Made by a program: the position numbers and the translations under genes. A stretch of DNA of 64,000 bases from Certhia americana (Eukaryota; Chordata; Aves; Passeriformes; Certhiidae). Below the pieces are notes generated by a model. The model was not told the DNA's origin. It searched no databases and worked only from the letters and a program-made list of their open reading frames with translations. Location of the stretch: NCBI GenBank assembly GCA_018697195.1, contig JAGMWU010000044.1:123225-187224 (forward strand). The letters run 5' to 3'. This document shows positions 14,339 to 26,106 of the stretch, in pieces; position 1 is the stretch's first letter, and each line of letters opens with the position of its first letter.

Positions 14339-16640
14339 AGGAATCACTTCCACAGTCATTACATTTGAAAAAGGCGTCCGTTCTCTGGTGAGCTTCAAAA
14401 TTAAAAGCATGCCCAGTTTAATTGTCTGTTCCATCTTGCCTAACAGAATTAGTGTTGCTTCTGCTCTGTTTGGAAAATGGGATAGCATCTCTCATTTTCT
14501 AAATTTTTCACAGCATGTCACCCCGTTATTTGTCATTCTATTGCAGGAGCAGCTCAACCACAGGGACCTTGTGGGATAAAATTGCTTAGGGGAAAAAGAA
14601 AAAAAAAATCAATGCAAAACTCTGTTTGTGATTAACATGGAAGCACCATGGTCCTGCTGCTTCCAATCACCCATGGGTATCTGCAGAACAACTGCCAGCC
14701 CTGTGGCATTCCAAGGCTGGAACCAGTAGGAAGTGATGATGTGTTCAGTTCTCTCTTTTTTCCTTTTGCCTGCTCGTTTTCCGCGGGTTTTGTTTTAACT
14801 TGTAACATGGGGCTTGTTCCACTTCAGCTGACAAAAGGTCTCGTCTGATTTTGTATTTCACTGGGGCCCCCACAGAACACTGGAAGCTGGGATGTATGAA
14901 CAAGGAATGTTGTGTCACCGGAGTCCTGAGGAGATGTTGGGTGGTTGTTACCTGCAATTATGCAGCAGAACAGCAGAAATCACTTGGCACAGAGAAAAAA
15001 ACCCCACAGCTATTGCACCACTAAAAAAAAATGTTTCTTTTTTTGTATTAAAGCCAGAATTATAGGAGGGTACTTTTATCTGTGTTTAAGAACCTGGAGG
15101 TGGGGTTTTTTTCCTGTTAATAACAGCATCAATGCTTGAAATAAGTAAATATAATCGACACAAGGGAATGGTGATTAAAACATGAAGATCTTATGTGATT
15201 GGGGGAAGAGAAAAGACTGATTATAGAAATATAAGAATGAGATCTGCCATTTTTCCCCACGACTGCAGCAAAACCCAGGAAAGTTTGAGCACGTGGATTG
15301 CACAGCTCTGACAGAGGCACAACCTTTCCAACCCTGACTCATGTTTTGCAACTGGAGCCAGGAAATAAAGAGCAGTCTCTTACTAGAACATGTGTGTGTG
15401 TTTCACACATCTATTATGTGGTGTCAGAAGAAAACTGCATTTGTCACCATATAATAAACGTGTGAGACAAAAATGGAGCAGGGGAAAAAAAAAAAAATCT
15501 GAAAGGGACTTGGCAGGGAATTTGAAGTGGTAAATGCAAGGCTTCCAAATTTTCCAGGAAGTAGGTGGTACTGAAGAGAAATCAAGATGAAATGTTTAAT
15601 GCTCCTGATCTGTGCAGTAGGCACCGAGATTTCAAACATCTGCATCACCTTCGGGTGAGACAATGAGGAAATTGCTGTTTGTTCCCTGAAACCATCCTGA
15701 GATCTCGGAATTGCAGCTGAAGGAACTTGACATGACAAGGGGGTGGGGGATATTTTCAGGTTTGCTGAACACTGTGTTTTCCAGCAAAGTGATTGGCAAG
15801 GAGTGGAAGAATAAAAAATGTCTCACCAAAACCACCTACAAGATTAAAAGACAGAATATTTCTGCAGTGCAGCAAATGTAGATTTGTTGGTTTAAAGTCT
15901 CATCTCTCTCTATTTGTGACCCTCTCTCCCCTTCCCTCACCTCATTTTCACCCCTGCAGGGCTCCCTGGGGTGCACTTTGCTGCTCTGGCCTGACCACCT
16001 CTCCCTCTCAGCAATCACCAGCCTTCCCTGCAGCACAAAACCCCTCAGACTGCTTGGGCTGGCAAAGCTTGAGATAAAAATCAAATTTGTCGTTATCTCA
16101 AACCTTTCCAGCCCATATCAAGAGAGAAAACGAATGCAGTGATTTGAAAACCCATGGAAGATATCCAGGATTAAAGAGTTTCCCCCGCTCTGGATTTCCC
16201 ATTTTAAACTGTTCTGCTTGGGTAGAGTCTCCTGCTGAGTGAGATATGAGCAGAGGGCATCAAATACTGTCAGAATTACCAGCACAATTTCTAAAATATA
16301 TTTGTGTAGAAGTAGCTTCTTGTGCTGTGCTTCGACTCCATGCATTGAGTTGTTTTTGTTGAAGGTACAATCAGGCAAACTTTCTACCAAATCCAGGAAT
16401 TTTCACTCTTCTAATTTACAAATATTTACAAGTTGCATCCTGGCAAACACTGAAAGCCAATTTAAGCAGTCAAATATTCACTTTTCTTTCTTCCACCTGA
16501 TGCACAGTGAGAGCAATGAAAGAAGCTGCTCACAGCAGCAAAGCCAAACCCAGCATTCCTGCTGGGAACAGTTAAAAAAGTTATGGAATACTGAGGAGAA
16601 CCCCTTGGCTTTATCTGGTTCTTCTTCTCAGGGTCAAGAC
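14339..16640. other. Unique intronic DNA
   Basis: No gene or known repeat recognised. A short (GT)n-like run occurs near 15391-15402 and an A-run near 15485-15497. Short frames on both strands lack features. Confidence 0.55.
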
Positions 16641-17178
16641 TGAAAGCACCAGAGACAGAATTCTTGTTGGCACTGGGATGTTTATTATTTATCTCAGTTC
16701 CAGCCTCACTGCCCGGGAGTGCTTCTCCATGCTGAGTTAACAGAGCAGAAATGGAGCACAGACTTCTGTTTGCAAGGGCTTTTTAAGCCTAAACTACCTA
16801 ATTAGGAGATGCCAACTAATTTATTTTAACTTTTAATTCAATAATGCACCACCCATGTCCTGCACTGCGGATTTTTCCAACAAATCACAGAAAATCACCC
16901 AAACTTGTGAAGAAGAAGAAGGAGATGAAGAAGGAGAAGACTACACCCTAAAGCCTCCATCTTGTTCCATATATATTACTTTATCCCAAAATCTTGAATT
17001 CTAAATCTCTCCCCCTGTGAGATAACACACTTCTATCCAACTGCACACTCACAATCTCAGTGCTCTCACTCAATTTTGGGAGCCTTTCCCATGGCCTCAG
17101 GTCAATGCAGTGTGTCTGTGAGGCTCAGTCCCTGTCAGCACAGAAAGGCTGAAATCCTCTGTGCCCAGGGTTCTGACA
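16641..17178 (-). mobile_element. Endogenous retrovirus 3' LTR, family B
   Basis: On the minus strand this 538-base block starts TGTCAGAACCC at 17178 and ends GGTGCTTTCA at 16641, so it has TG...CA ends. A poly(A) signal AATAAA lies near its 3' end (complement of TTTATT near 16681-16692). Directly 5' of its start, the minus strand shows a purine run AAGAGGGGGAGA, which fits a polypurine tract and marks this as a 3' LTR. Its middle shares an ACAAGATGGAGG segment and a TCACAGGG-GAGA segment with the LTRs at 2708 and 6186, so the families are related. No coding sequence remains within it. Confidence 0.75.
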
Positions 17179-17480
17179 TCTCCCCCTCTTGTTTGAACCA
17201 TGAACCCTGCTTTGACCAGACACACTGAAATAGACAAGGCACCAATACCATAATGACTGTGTCCAGGGTTCCAACAGAATACAAAATTATAAAAGCTGAA
17301 GCCAGGAAAATGTGATGTCACCTACAGCAGTGTCCTCACTTAGTGCTGTTGCTGAGGGATCCAAAGCAGACTGAAGTCATCAGACTGTGTCATCCATCAG
17401 AAAAGCCACTCCCCAGTCTGACCAGGGAAAACAATCCTTTATCTATTTGCAGAGCTTCCCCACTCAGACGTAGCTCCAAT
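17179..17480 (-). mobile_element. Probable remnant of retroviral internal sequence next to the 3' LTR
   Basis: About 300 bases preceding the LTR in its own orientation begin, at the LTR junction, with a polypurine-tract-like run. By position they would be the 3' end of the provirus interior. No protein domain is recognisable and the only frames are short and interrupted. The far boundary is a guess based on the change to AT-rich unique sequence near 17480. Confidence 0.4.
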
Positions 17481-18057
17481 GAGAAATAAAATGGGAAATG
17501 ATAAGGGTAAACATTTGTTAATACTGTTATTAATTATTGATTCTGCTTAAATTTGACTGAAATGTATTATAAATGCATTAATAATAACTTTCCACCCTAA
17601 GTGCTCCAAAATCACATCTATCTGTTGTATGGAACGCAATTTTTATGGATTGTCATGGGAATTCTGCATTGTGTGTTAGGACAGGAAATTAATAATAATG
17701 CATTTTATTAAGTGACCTTAAAATAATGAACCAAATTAAAATTCAGGAGAAAGTTCAAATCAAGGACCCTTTAATTCCCCATGGAAGCGTTGCCATAACT
17801 TCCTGAGATGCAAAAAGAAGTGCCTTTACCAAGGCACATAAAGTATAATCCTAGGAAGAATCCCTACACCTTGGTTATTCCCTTTCTTTCCACCACAAAG
17901 ATCTCTTTGAGGGCAGAATCCTCAGCAAGGCATTTTCCAAAAACACCAAGTCAATCTGACTCCTTCATCCAGCATCATCAAACACTCAAAATATGGCTGG
18001 TTTAAAAAAAAAAAATATGAAAACACTTAAAATATGGCTGGATCTTTTCAATATGCA

Positions 18058-18075
18058 TTATTTATTTATTTATTT
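18058..18075. repeat. (TTTA)n microsatellite
   Basis: About 4.5 units of TTTA followed by CAACAAC; short and intronic. Confidence 0.85.
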
Positions 18076-18616
18076 ACAACAACATTCAAAAATGTCTCTT
18101 TGGATTCAAAGGATAAAACTTTTGCAAAGATTTATTTCTGTGCTTTTCCTGATGGTGGTGCACATCTCTCGGGCATCCAAAAACATTTTGGGACAACAAA
18201 AGCACATTAGGCTGATGTGGAACCACTGAGGAGCCTTGAGGAATAGGGGGAAAAATCCAAACAAACTTCACTGCAGCTGCAGCATTTCCACATTTTGCAG
18301 CCTCCATTTCCCAGAGTTTTAAATGTAAAATAATTGCCAGTTAGGAATGTTTTATGATAATTGAATCCTAGCCATAGGCTTAAAATTTTTAAGCCTTTTT
18401 CACCTGGTGAAATCTGTTTCTAGGGGAAGTCTTATCACCATAAGCAAAGTAGGTATTTTAAAAAATTAAGCAAGACTTGCAAATGTGTAATTCTGATAAG
18501 GAAACAGACCTGTAAGAAGAAAAGGAAAGCCTTTTAAATTTGAGAGGTGTAGTGGGAAGGTTAGGTAGGGTATAATAGCAAGAGAAACTGAGAGAAAGAA
18601 ACTCAAAGGGAGAGAT

Positions 18617-18618
<2 letters not shown>

Positions 18619-18647
<29 letters not shown>
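18619..18647. repeat. Poly-A run (29 A)
   Basis: An uninterrupted 29-base A run. No retroposed gene body or target-site duplication was identified next to it, so I do not call it a processed-pseudogene tail. Confidence 0.9.
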
Positions 18648-18650
<3 letters not shown>

Positions 18651-20670
18651 GGGGAAATGGTGAGAAGGAGGAAAATTCTGAACAAGCCTTGTGAAGTTGT
18701 ATCTGGCCAGTGGGGTGCACTTGGTGACACTCTGGAAATTCCCTCTGCCTAAAAATAAATATTTGAGCATTGAACAGTTCCAGGAAAAAGGAAAGAAAAT
18801 TACCTGCACATTTGTAGCTGTCAAAAAACCCAATGGACAAAGCCAGACAGAGAATTTCAGGTTCAGAGGGATAATTTTACAAATAAACTCAGAATAGAGT
18901 ACATTTGTAATTCTGACACAGGGGCAGCTTGAGAGCAGCGTCTGCAGAAGGTTTTACAGCTACAGAAACAACCACACTTGCCAGCTGTGGCAAATATGTG
19001 TGCAAAGCAATAAAGTGTTCACTTGGATGGTTATTTATACAGCAAACAGTGCTATCGACCAGACAAATATTGTATAATGCTGTTCCCTTCTTCACTACAG
19101 CCCCTGTGACTGACTGATTTATTGTGGGTTTGATTTCTCTGGGGTGAATTGCCATATTTACCCCTTAGCCTTAGCCCAGTCCTAGCAAATGTCTCCCTCT
19201 GAGATGGATTTAAGCAGTTCCAGCTCTTCAAAACCTCTCAGCGGACTTTGCTCTCTCTCCAAATAAACATTGCTGGGGTTAGAGTTTCTCACTTGAATTT
19301 TCTACTGCTCTTCAAAGAAGAAACATTTATCCTGTCCAACTGCTTCTTAAAGGGATGCAGGTGAAAGGAAGAAAAACACCAGGATTTTTCCCACCTGAGG
19401 GTTTCTGCAAGACAAAGAAGAAAAGTGGATTTCATTGTGCTCCAGGATGTGACCAAAGCACACTGACTGAAATGCAGTTTAAGCAGGGTCAGGAATAAGT
19501 GCCTTCTGCTCTAAACTGGATCATCTTCATTCCAGGAATGATCAGAACACAAGGGCTCTCCAGTCTGCAGCTTTTCTTTCTATTTTAAGAGTTTTAACAT
19601 CTCCTGCTGCTGGGTACTAGACTTGGACAAGTCTAACTTTTAACCACTCATTTCCTTGGAGTTGCCAGAAATTCCTTTCACTTTTATCCCAATTTAATTT
19701 TACTGATTCTAACAAAACATTTCATTGTTATTTATTCTAACACAGAAAATTAGGGGCATTAGCAGGAAGGGAGTTCTAAATGCCAGCAGGGAAAGGCATT
19801 CCCATCTCATTGGGATGTTTCCTACAGGAAGATTTCTCTACAGGGGGAAAAGATGAGTTTTATTGCTGAAGAGGACTGTAAGACTTAAAGGAGGCAATCA
19901 CAATTTCACAATAGCCAAAACTACAAGGAATAGCAAGAAATCATGGAGCAACATTTGTGGGAAATAAGAAAGAGATGCTGATTAGGAGTATTTCAACTAA
20001 AATTGTGCTGTATCTCACTTTCAGGGAAAAGGGATTACACATTTGTTTAACAGCTTTATTCTCTGGGTAGTGCTGTACTTTGCAAACCTGTTATGAATGT
20101 TTGATAATGGCTTTTTGTCCATCTCTTACACCTTTCCCACCAATTAATTCCTCAGCTCTTCACAACTCCAGCTGCTCCCTCACCCCTAAAAGTTCAAATA
20201 AAATATTCAGATTCAAGCAGTAACTCATTTTACAAGGTAAGATCTCTAAAAGACAGGTATATAGGGATTACCTAACAGATCAGCTATTATTGAATAATTC
20301 TGTGCTGACCACATACGAGACTTGTACAAGAAGAGTTTAATTTTGCACCTCCTGTCTTTGCAATCCCTCCAAGATCTCTCTGGGCATGGAGAAAGTGCAG
20401 GTCACAGTTCTTTCCACACTCCCACAGACCTCCACTGTCAACATTGCTCCTTCCTAAGACAGGGACAAGCGCACAGAGGTGCCCCAAAATCCTCTCTCTG
20501 CTCATCATTCCTGAGCCTACACACATTATTCCCTGCAGGGCTCATGATCTCCACAGCCAGAGGAATGACAAGATCCCAAAATTTCCTTTAACTCTGGCCC
20601 TGCCCCTGTTTTCCAAGCAGAAAGGCACAGTGGGAAGCTGGGCTGGCACCCTTTTCATTGACCAGCAGAG

Positions 20671-21231
20671 TATTCCTAAAATCCTGTGATTCCAGACACT
20701 TGAACTCTTCCCAAAATCCTGTGATTCCAGACACTTAAACTCTTCCTAAAATCCTGTGGTTTCAGACACATAAACTCTTCTTAAAATCCCATGATTCCAG
20801 ACACATAAACTCTTCCTAAGATCCTGTAATTCCAGGGACTTAAACTCTTCATGAAATCCCATGATTCCAGACATCTAATCTCTTCCTAAAATCCCATGAT
20901 TCCAGACACTAAAAGTCTTCCTAAAATCATGTGATTCCAGACACTTAAACTCTTCTTAAAATCCCATTATTCCAGACACTTAAACTCTACCTAAAATCCT
21001 GTGATTCCAGACACTTGAACTCTTCCTAAAATCCAGTGATTCCAGACACATAAACTCTTCCTAAAATCCTGTGGTTTCAGACACATAAACTCTTCTTAAA
21101 ATCCCGTGATTCCAGACATTTAAACTCTTCTTAAAATCCCATTATTCCAGACACATAAACTCTTCCTAAAATCTTGTGATTCCAGACACTTAAACTCTTC
21201 ATAAAATCCTGTGATTCCAGACACTTAAACT
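20671..21231. repeat. 35-bp minisatellite, about 16 copies
   Basis: A tandem array with a 35-base unit whose core is TTCCTAAAATCCTGTGATTC followed by CAGACACTTAAACTC. The units differ by scattered substitutions (CCCATGATT, CCTGTGGTTT, ACACATAAAC variants). The array is not interrupted by spacers, so it is not a CRISPR. Some non-adjacent units share variants, which suggests higher-order duplication inside the array. Confidence 0.95.
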
Positions 21232-23735
21232 GCTCTGCCTCCAGCATATTCCAAGCAAGTTTCCCAGCAGTTTTGGCCCAGAAGGAAGGCACTGCAGAGG
21301 TGTTGCTGCTCAGTCCTTGGAGCTCCAGACCCAGCTCAGACCCTTAGGAATGGCAGAAGGGAGCAGTGCCCGTGTCCCACACCATCCCCACCCAGCAAAA
21401 AGCAAAGGGAGGATTCTCTGCAGAGGGCACCTCAGCCTTATCCAGGTCAGAGGATTCCCCAGGCAGGATTAGCTCACTGAACATGTTCCACCTGCTCTCC
21501 ATGTGGAGATGTGATTCCTGAGCCCCTCAGAGACGTGCTGGGGGCCACTGGAGTGCCTTTTCCATTCCAGAGCACTTCCCAAGATGACACCAGGAACCTG
21601 AACGTGCTCAGCCTCAGCTCAGGCACGCTCAGCTACTCCCCTTGCTCAGGGAACAGGGTAGAAAAAGGGTCAGCACTGAAATATTTTCCTGAAAAAGGAA
21701 ATATTTCAGCAGTATTTCTAATTTTAGACTTTCACCTTTGGTCACCCATGGTTGTTACCTGCCTGGAGACAGTGGCGGTGAAATCCCAGGCACGGATTTG
21801 AGTCAGGGCAGGGTCTTGCCCCTGGAATTTTGCTGCAGTGAACTGATTCTTTCATGCTGATTACCTTGTTTGCTCAGTTTGATCTCCAGATATGAAGTCT
21901 GTGCGGGTAGCCTGCAGTTCAACACCCTGGGAAGCATTTTTGGTGAACTCTGCTCCCTCCCATATTTCTAAAAGACATTTTCACTTCTCCCCTTGGTGCT
22001 GATCTACTTCCAGCTGTAAAATATCATTTCCTCCTGTCTCCCTGAATTGTAATGAAGGATAAACACTTTGCATTACACTCCCTGATAATCAGAAGGCCCT
22101 CTAAAATTAAAAATATTCATATCTGCTTCTAAAGAATGTGAGCAGAAAGAATATTCACCTTCAGCAGAAAGTTTTCACAAAATTGAATAGAGCAGCAAAA
22201 GCACAGTCAAAAGTCACCTAAAAGTTTATAGAATGAGCAAAGTTGTGAATTAAACCAGAAATTCAAACTCAGCAGTTGATAGATTAAAAAGAACAAGGAT
22301 ATGGACTGCAGAAACACCACTGGCTACATAAAGGACATGAAAAAATACAGAAAATTCATGAGTTTAAATCTTTTGTCCTAGAAAGCAGCTGCCAGCACTA
22401 AAAACTCCCATTGTGGCACAGTTCCTGGGATTCCCAGGGTCTCTAAAAAAAAATCCTCAAGGGATTTAAAGAAAAACAAATCAGAAATAATTGCTCAGTG
22501 GTCTCAATCCCAGCATTCCAAGGAAAATCAGACAAAGCTTGGACTCACTGCCATCCTCTTGCTCACTCACTTCAATCCCAATATTCCCAAGAATGACTTA
22601 AAGAAAGTCACCATGTTCTCTATGATTTCTTTTCTTCCAAAGTTTGGCAATTTTCCTCAGTTGAGATTTCTGTAGTATGGCATAAACTTTTAGTTTAAAA
22701 AAATGGGATTTTAATAAGTACCAGATTGTTGAATATGAGATATCCCATTCTTACAACTTAGACCAGAAATAAACCTGATTTAAAGAAACATTTGAAACAA
22801 AGCAAAAAGGAAGGAGATCTCCAAAACTAAATTTCCAATGGTTATGAGGAATATGTTTGAGATATCTGAGGAATGCTAAGATTTGAAAAATGAATTCACA
22901 GGGAATACTAGGCTGAATTCCATTACCTTCTCAGGAATGAGTAATGGGGAGGGTATCTCACACTCTGAGGTGACTTTGCAGGATCCTCCCAGGTTTCTCC
23001 CAGCAGTTTGAATTTACAAAGTGATGAACTGGGCAAATAATTTCCCCTGGCAGGTCTGATCAGGATTTATCTCCCACGAGGAGCAAAGTGAGGTCAGAGC
23101 AGCCAAAATCTCTTCTGCAGGACACTCCATGGCAGTGGCCAGGGCTAAAAGAGGGGCCAAAGCCCCAGGGATTTGTCAGGGAATTCAGAGATGTAATAAA
23201 CCAGGATGGAAGAGGGCGAGGATATCCACAAGGATATCAGGATGTGCCTGGTATCACAAAAGTGGATCGAAATCCCTCTCCAGCCTGAATTTTTGTGATT
23301 ATAAAACTCCAAGCTGGCTCCTCCTTGTTTTTCATTGCTGTGAAGAATTGTGAGTGGCTTTGAGAAATTCATAGCCCAGCTCAGAGCTTTCACTGTCCTC
23401 CTCTGTAATCATTGAAGAAATTGTGGTTTGTGCATCTTTGGCATCTTTCTGCCCCTCTGGAGGTTGAGATGAGTGTCCAGCATGGATTGGCCATGGATTC
23501 CCTGCTCCTCTCCCCCTGGGACAGGCTCCCTGTGATTCCAGCTGCCAGCAAAAAACCCAGCTACAAACAAGTGCTGAATTGTAATTATTATCATTATTAT
23601 TATTGTTTTCATCATCATCATCCCAACTTGTGTCTAACAAGGCATTCTGGACTTTTTGGGGGGAGCCTTCAGCAACATCTAGGTTGATAACTTTGATTCC
23701 ACATTTCTGACTGGTGCAGACCAATGTGAGCTGGG
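21232..23735. other. Unique intronic DNA
   Basis: No gene or transposon recognised. 23580-23625 holds an impure (ATT)n/(ATC)n tract. Composition shifts from moderately GC-rich (21240-21600) to AT-rich (22000-22900). Confidence 0.55.

Positions 23736-23808
<73 letters not shown>
23736..23808. repeat. (GA)n dinucleotide microsatellite
   Basis: About 36 GA units with one GGG interruption near 23758-23760. The Ser-Leu-rich minus-strand reading frame across it is a translation artefact of the CT repeat. Confidence 0.97.
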
Positions 23809-23809
<1 letters not shown>

Positions 23810-25914
23810 AGGGGGCAGCCCCTAAAAAAAAAATCCATCTGACTCTGGCAGAGCTGCCAGGCACCACCAGAACAAAAAAGATTAAAAGATTTATGAGTCA
23901 GACACTCCAATTAAATTGTGCTGGCACTTTTTTTAACCAGCCATTAGCTTCTTTTTCTTTTTTTTTTTCTTTTTTATTTTTGCAACCTTGCATAAGAAGT
24001 ATTAATTTATTACACTTAGATCTCCAGAGTGGGAACCCCCCCCCCCATCCATTTTCATCATTTTCCAATTCTTTTTCCATTAATCTCCTTTTCCAGAGGG
24101 AAGACAACAAATCAGCCAGTTTTTCAGATATTAAGTGCAGCAATGAGTCTCTAACTGCCAATAGGGCTGTGACAGATGCCATAAAAAAGTGCAGAAGAGT
24201 CCAAAGCTGAAGGTTTTGAGGCAGTCAAAGGTTCTTGTCTGGCCAAAAATCTGCTTCAAAGGCAACCACAAGTCCACAGCTGTGAAGGGGAGGAGGTTTT
24301 GCTTTGCATTTTAAGGAAAGTGCTCTTCTCCTACCATGAGTCAAGGGCTAAATCTCTTCTTTAAGACCCTCCCATCAGGGCTTGATCACAACTAAGCCAG
24401 GATTTTAAACCCCTCGTAGTTAGTCGAGATCCAAGGTTTAAGACATAAAACCTGAATTTCAACCTTGCTACATCTTCCTTTACCTTCCAAAGGGATATAA
24501 AATACCCCATCAAGCATTCAAAAGCCACCAGTGATAGAAATCCAGTCCAAAACCGTCCCCTCTCCATGTGGATCCAAGGTTTAATTTACAGTTTTGAGCC
24601 TGATCCAAAGCCCTCCCAAACCTGTGGAGCAGGACTCAGTCTCTGGTGGCCTCTGAATTAGGACTCTAAAGGACTGAATTGAGCTGTGCAATGCCTGTCA
24701 GCTCCTTAATGATCTCAGAGAAGAAGCAATTATGGCTCTAATTAAGAGGCAAATGGAAGATTAGAAGCAGATGAACGTTTATAATCTAGATAAAGTACCT
24801 ATACTGGAAGGTTTGGCTTTACATCTGAGGTGACTTCACAGCCGTGGGAGGAAGGGTGGATGCACTCAGGGTGTCCTCTCCTCAGGAAATCTGTCCTGCA
24901 GCCCTGAGCTTTCTCTTCTCTGCAGCCACTGTCCCTTCTGCAGATGGATGGAAAGAGCCATTCCACAAGGGCAGACCCAAAAACCCAGAATATTCCATTG
25001 TCCAAACTGCCCCATGGCAAACAGAGACACTGGAATGGACAAAAATTCTCAGTCCATAGAAATTCTCCTTCCTCTGTCTCCCTTCCTTGGGTTGAGTTCA
25101 TCCCTCCCACCACACTTCCTGTGTGTAATCTGTTTTTTTGTAATCTGTTACAAAGAAAGGAACCAAAAGCCAAAACTCCAGCAGGTCCATTGTAAATATG
25201 GGCTAAGAATTCCATTGGAAAGATAACAGGCCTGGAGCAGAGATTCCTGAAAATCTCAGTGCTGATCCTCTTTATGGCAGCCAAGACAGAGATCACATCT
25301 CTCCTAAAACTTTTTATTACATTGTGTAAATATCACACCCAGCAGAATGGAATAGCATGGTAAGAAAAAAAAAAAATTAAAACATTTCCAGGAGTTCCTC
25401 TGGAATTTTTTTGTGCAGATTAAGCTCTTTCACTTCTTGCTAGCAGGACCCAGTTGGCAGAGAATCCTAATATTTCAAAATAGTATTCTGAAGAGCCTTT
25501 GATGCTGGAAAGGACCCCTGATGCTGAAAAGACACCAGTCAAGCTTTACTGATGTCTACAAAGTGACCAGAATCAAATGCACAGAAAGTTTTAAACAATC
25601 AGAGCAATTTCTATCCAGCACCTCCCTAAGGTTTGCAGCACAGCCAGGACATGAGGAGTTGGTGCCATTGAACCCTCACTCAGCCAGTTCTGATTTCCAG
25701 CTTTATTCACAGGGACATAGAAACCAGCATGTGAGGGGAGCACAAAATGATCCTGTTCATCTTTTGGGATTGAAACAAATCCCCAGGGATGCAACAGCAG
25801 CAGCCAAGAGGTGAAAATTCTTGGCTGATTTGCACGGAGAGTAAAGGGGATCTGTGTGATTGAGGGAAAAGGGGAAAGAATTTAAATAAAAAAGGAAGAG
25901 AGTAGGGTTAGATA
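23809..25914. other. Unique intronic DNA
   Basis: Contains a T-rich block (23940-23980) and a C11 run at 24036-24046. The 165-codon minus-strand frame at 24799-25296 has no recognisable domain and no supporting splice structure. Nothing else is supported. Confidence 0.5.
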
Positions 25915-26106
25915 GGGACATTGGGCAGGAATTGTTCCCTGTCAGGGTGGGCAGGCCCTGGCACAGCAGCTGGGGCTGTCCCTGGATCCCTGGCAGTGTC
26001 CCAGGCCAGGTTGGACATTGGGGCAGTGGGAGGTGTCCCTGCCATGGCAGGGGTGGCACTGGATGGGCTTTAAGGTCCCTTTTAACCCAAACCATTCCAC
26101 AACTGA
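25915..26106 (+). mobile_element. CR1 LINE 3' fragment
   Basis: Plus-strand CR1 3' UTR: GGGCAGGAATTGTTCCCTG, GGCAGTGTCCCAGGCCAGG, GGAGGTGTCCCTGCCATGG and GGCTTTAAGGTCCC, ending AACCCAAACCATTCC. 5'-truncated and noncoding; well preserved, so fairly young. Confidence 0.92.

Larger units (their letters stand above)
17481..20670. other. Unique AT-rich intronic DNA with simple repeats
   Basis: 17490-17720 is strongly AT-rich, with ATTAATAATAA-type words and no repeat signature. A (TTTA)n run sits at 18058-18075 and an A29 run at 18619-18647. Short reading frames on both strands have no family features. Confidence 0.55.

Noticed and set aside
20671..21231. Regular 35-bp repeats that might suggest a CRISPR array
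   Set aside because: The units are contiguous with no unique spacers, there are no cas genes, and the host is a vertebrate.
23332..23910. 192-codon minus-strand frame with Ser-Leu repeats
   Set aside because: It is the (CT)n strand of a GA microsatellite in intronic DNA.
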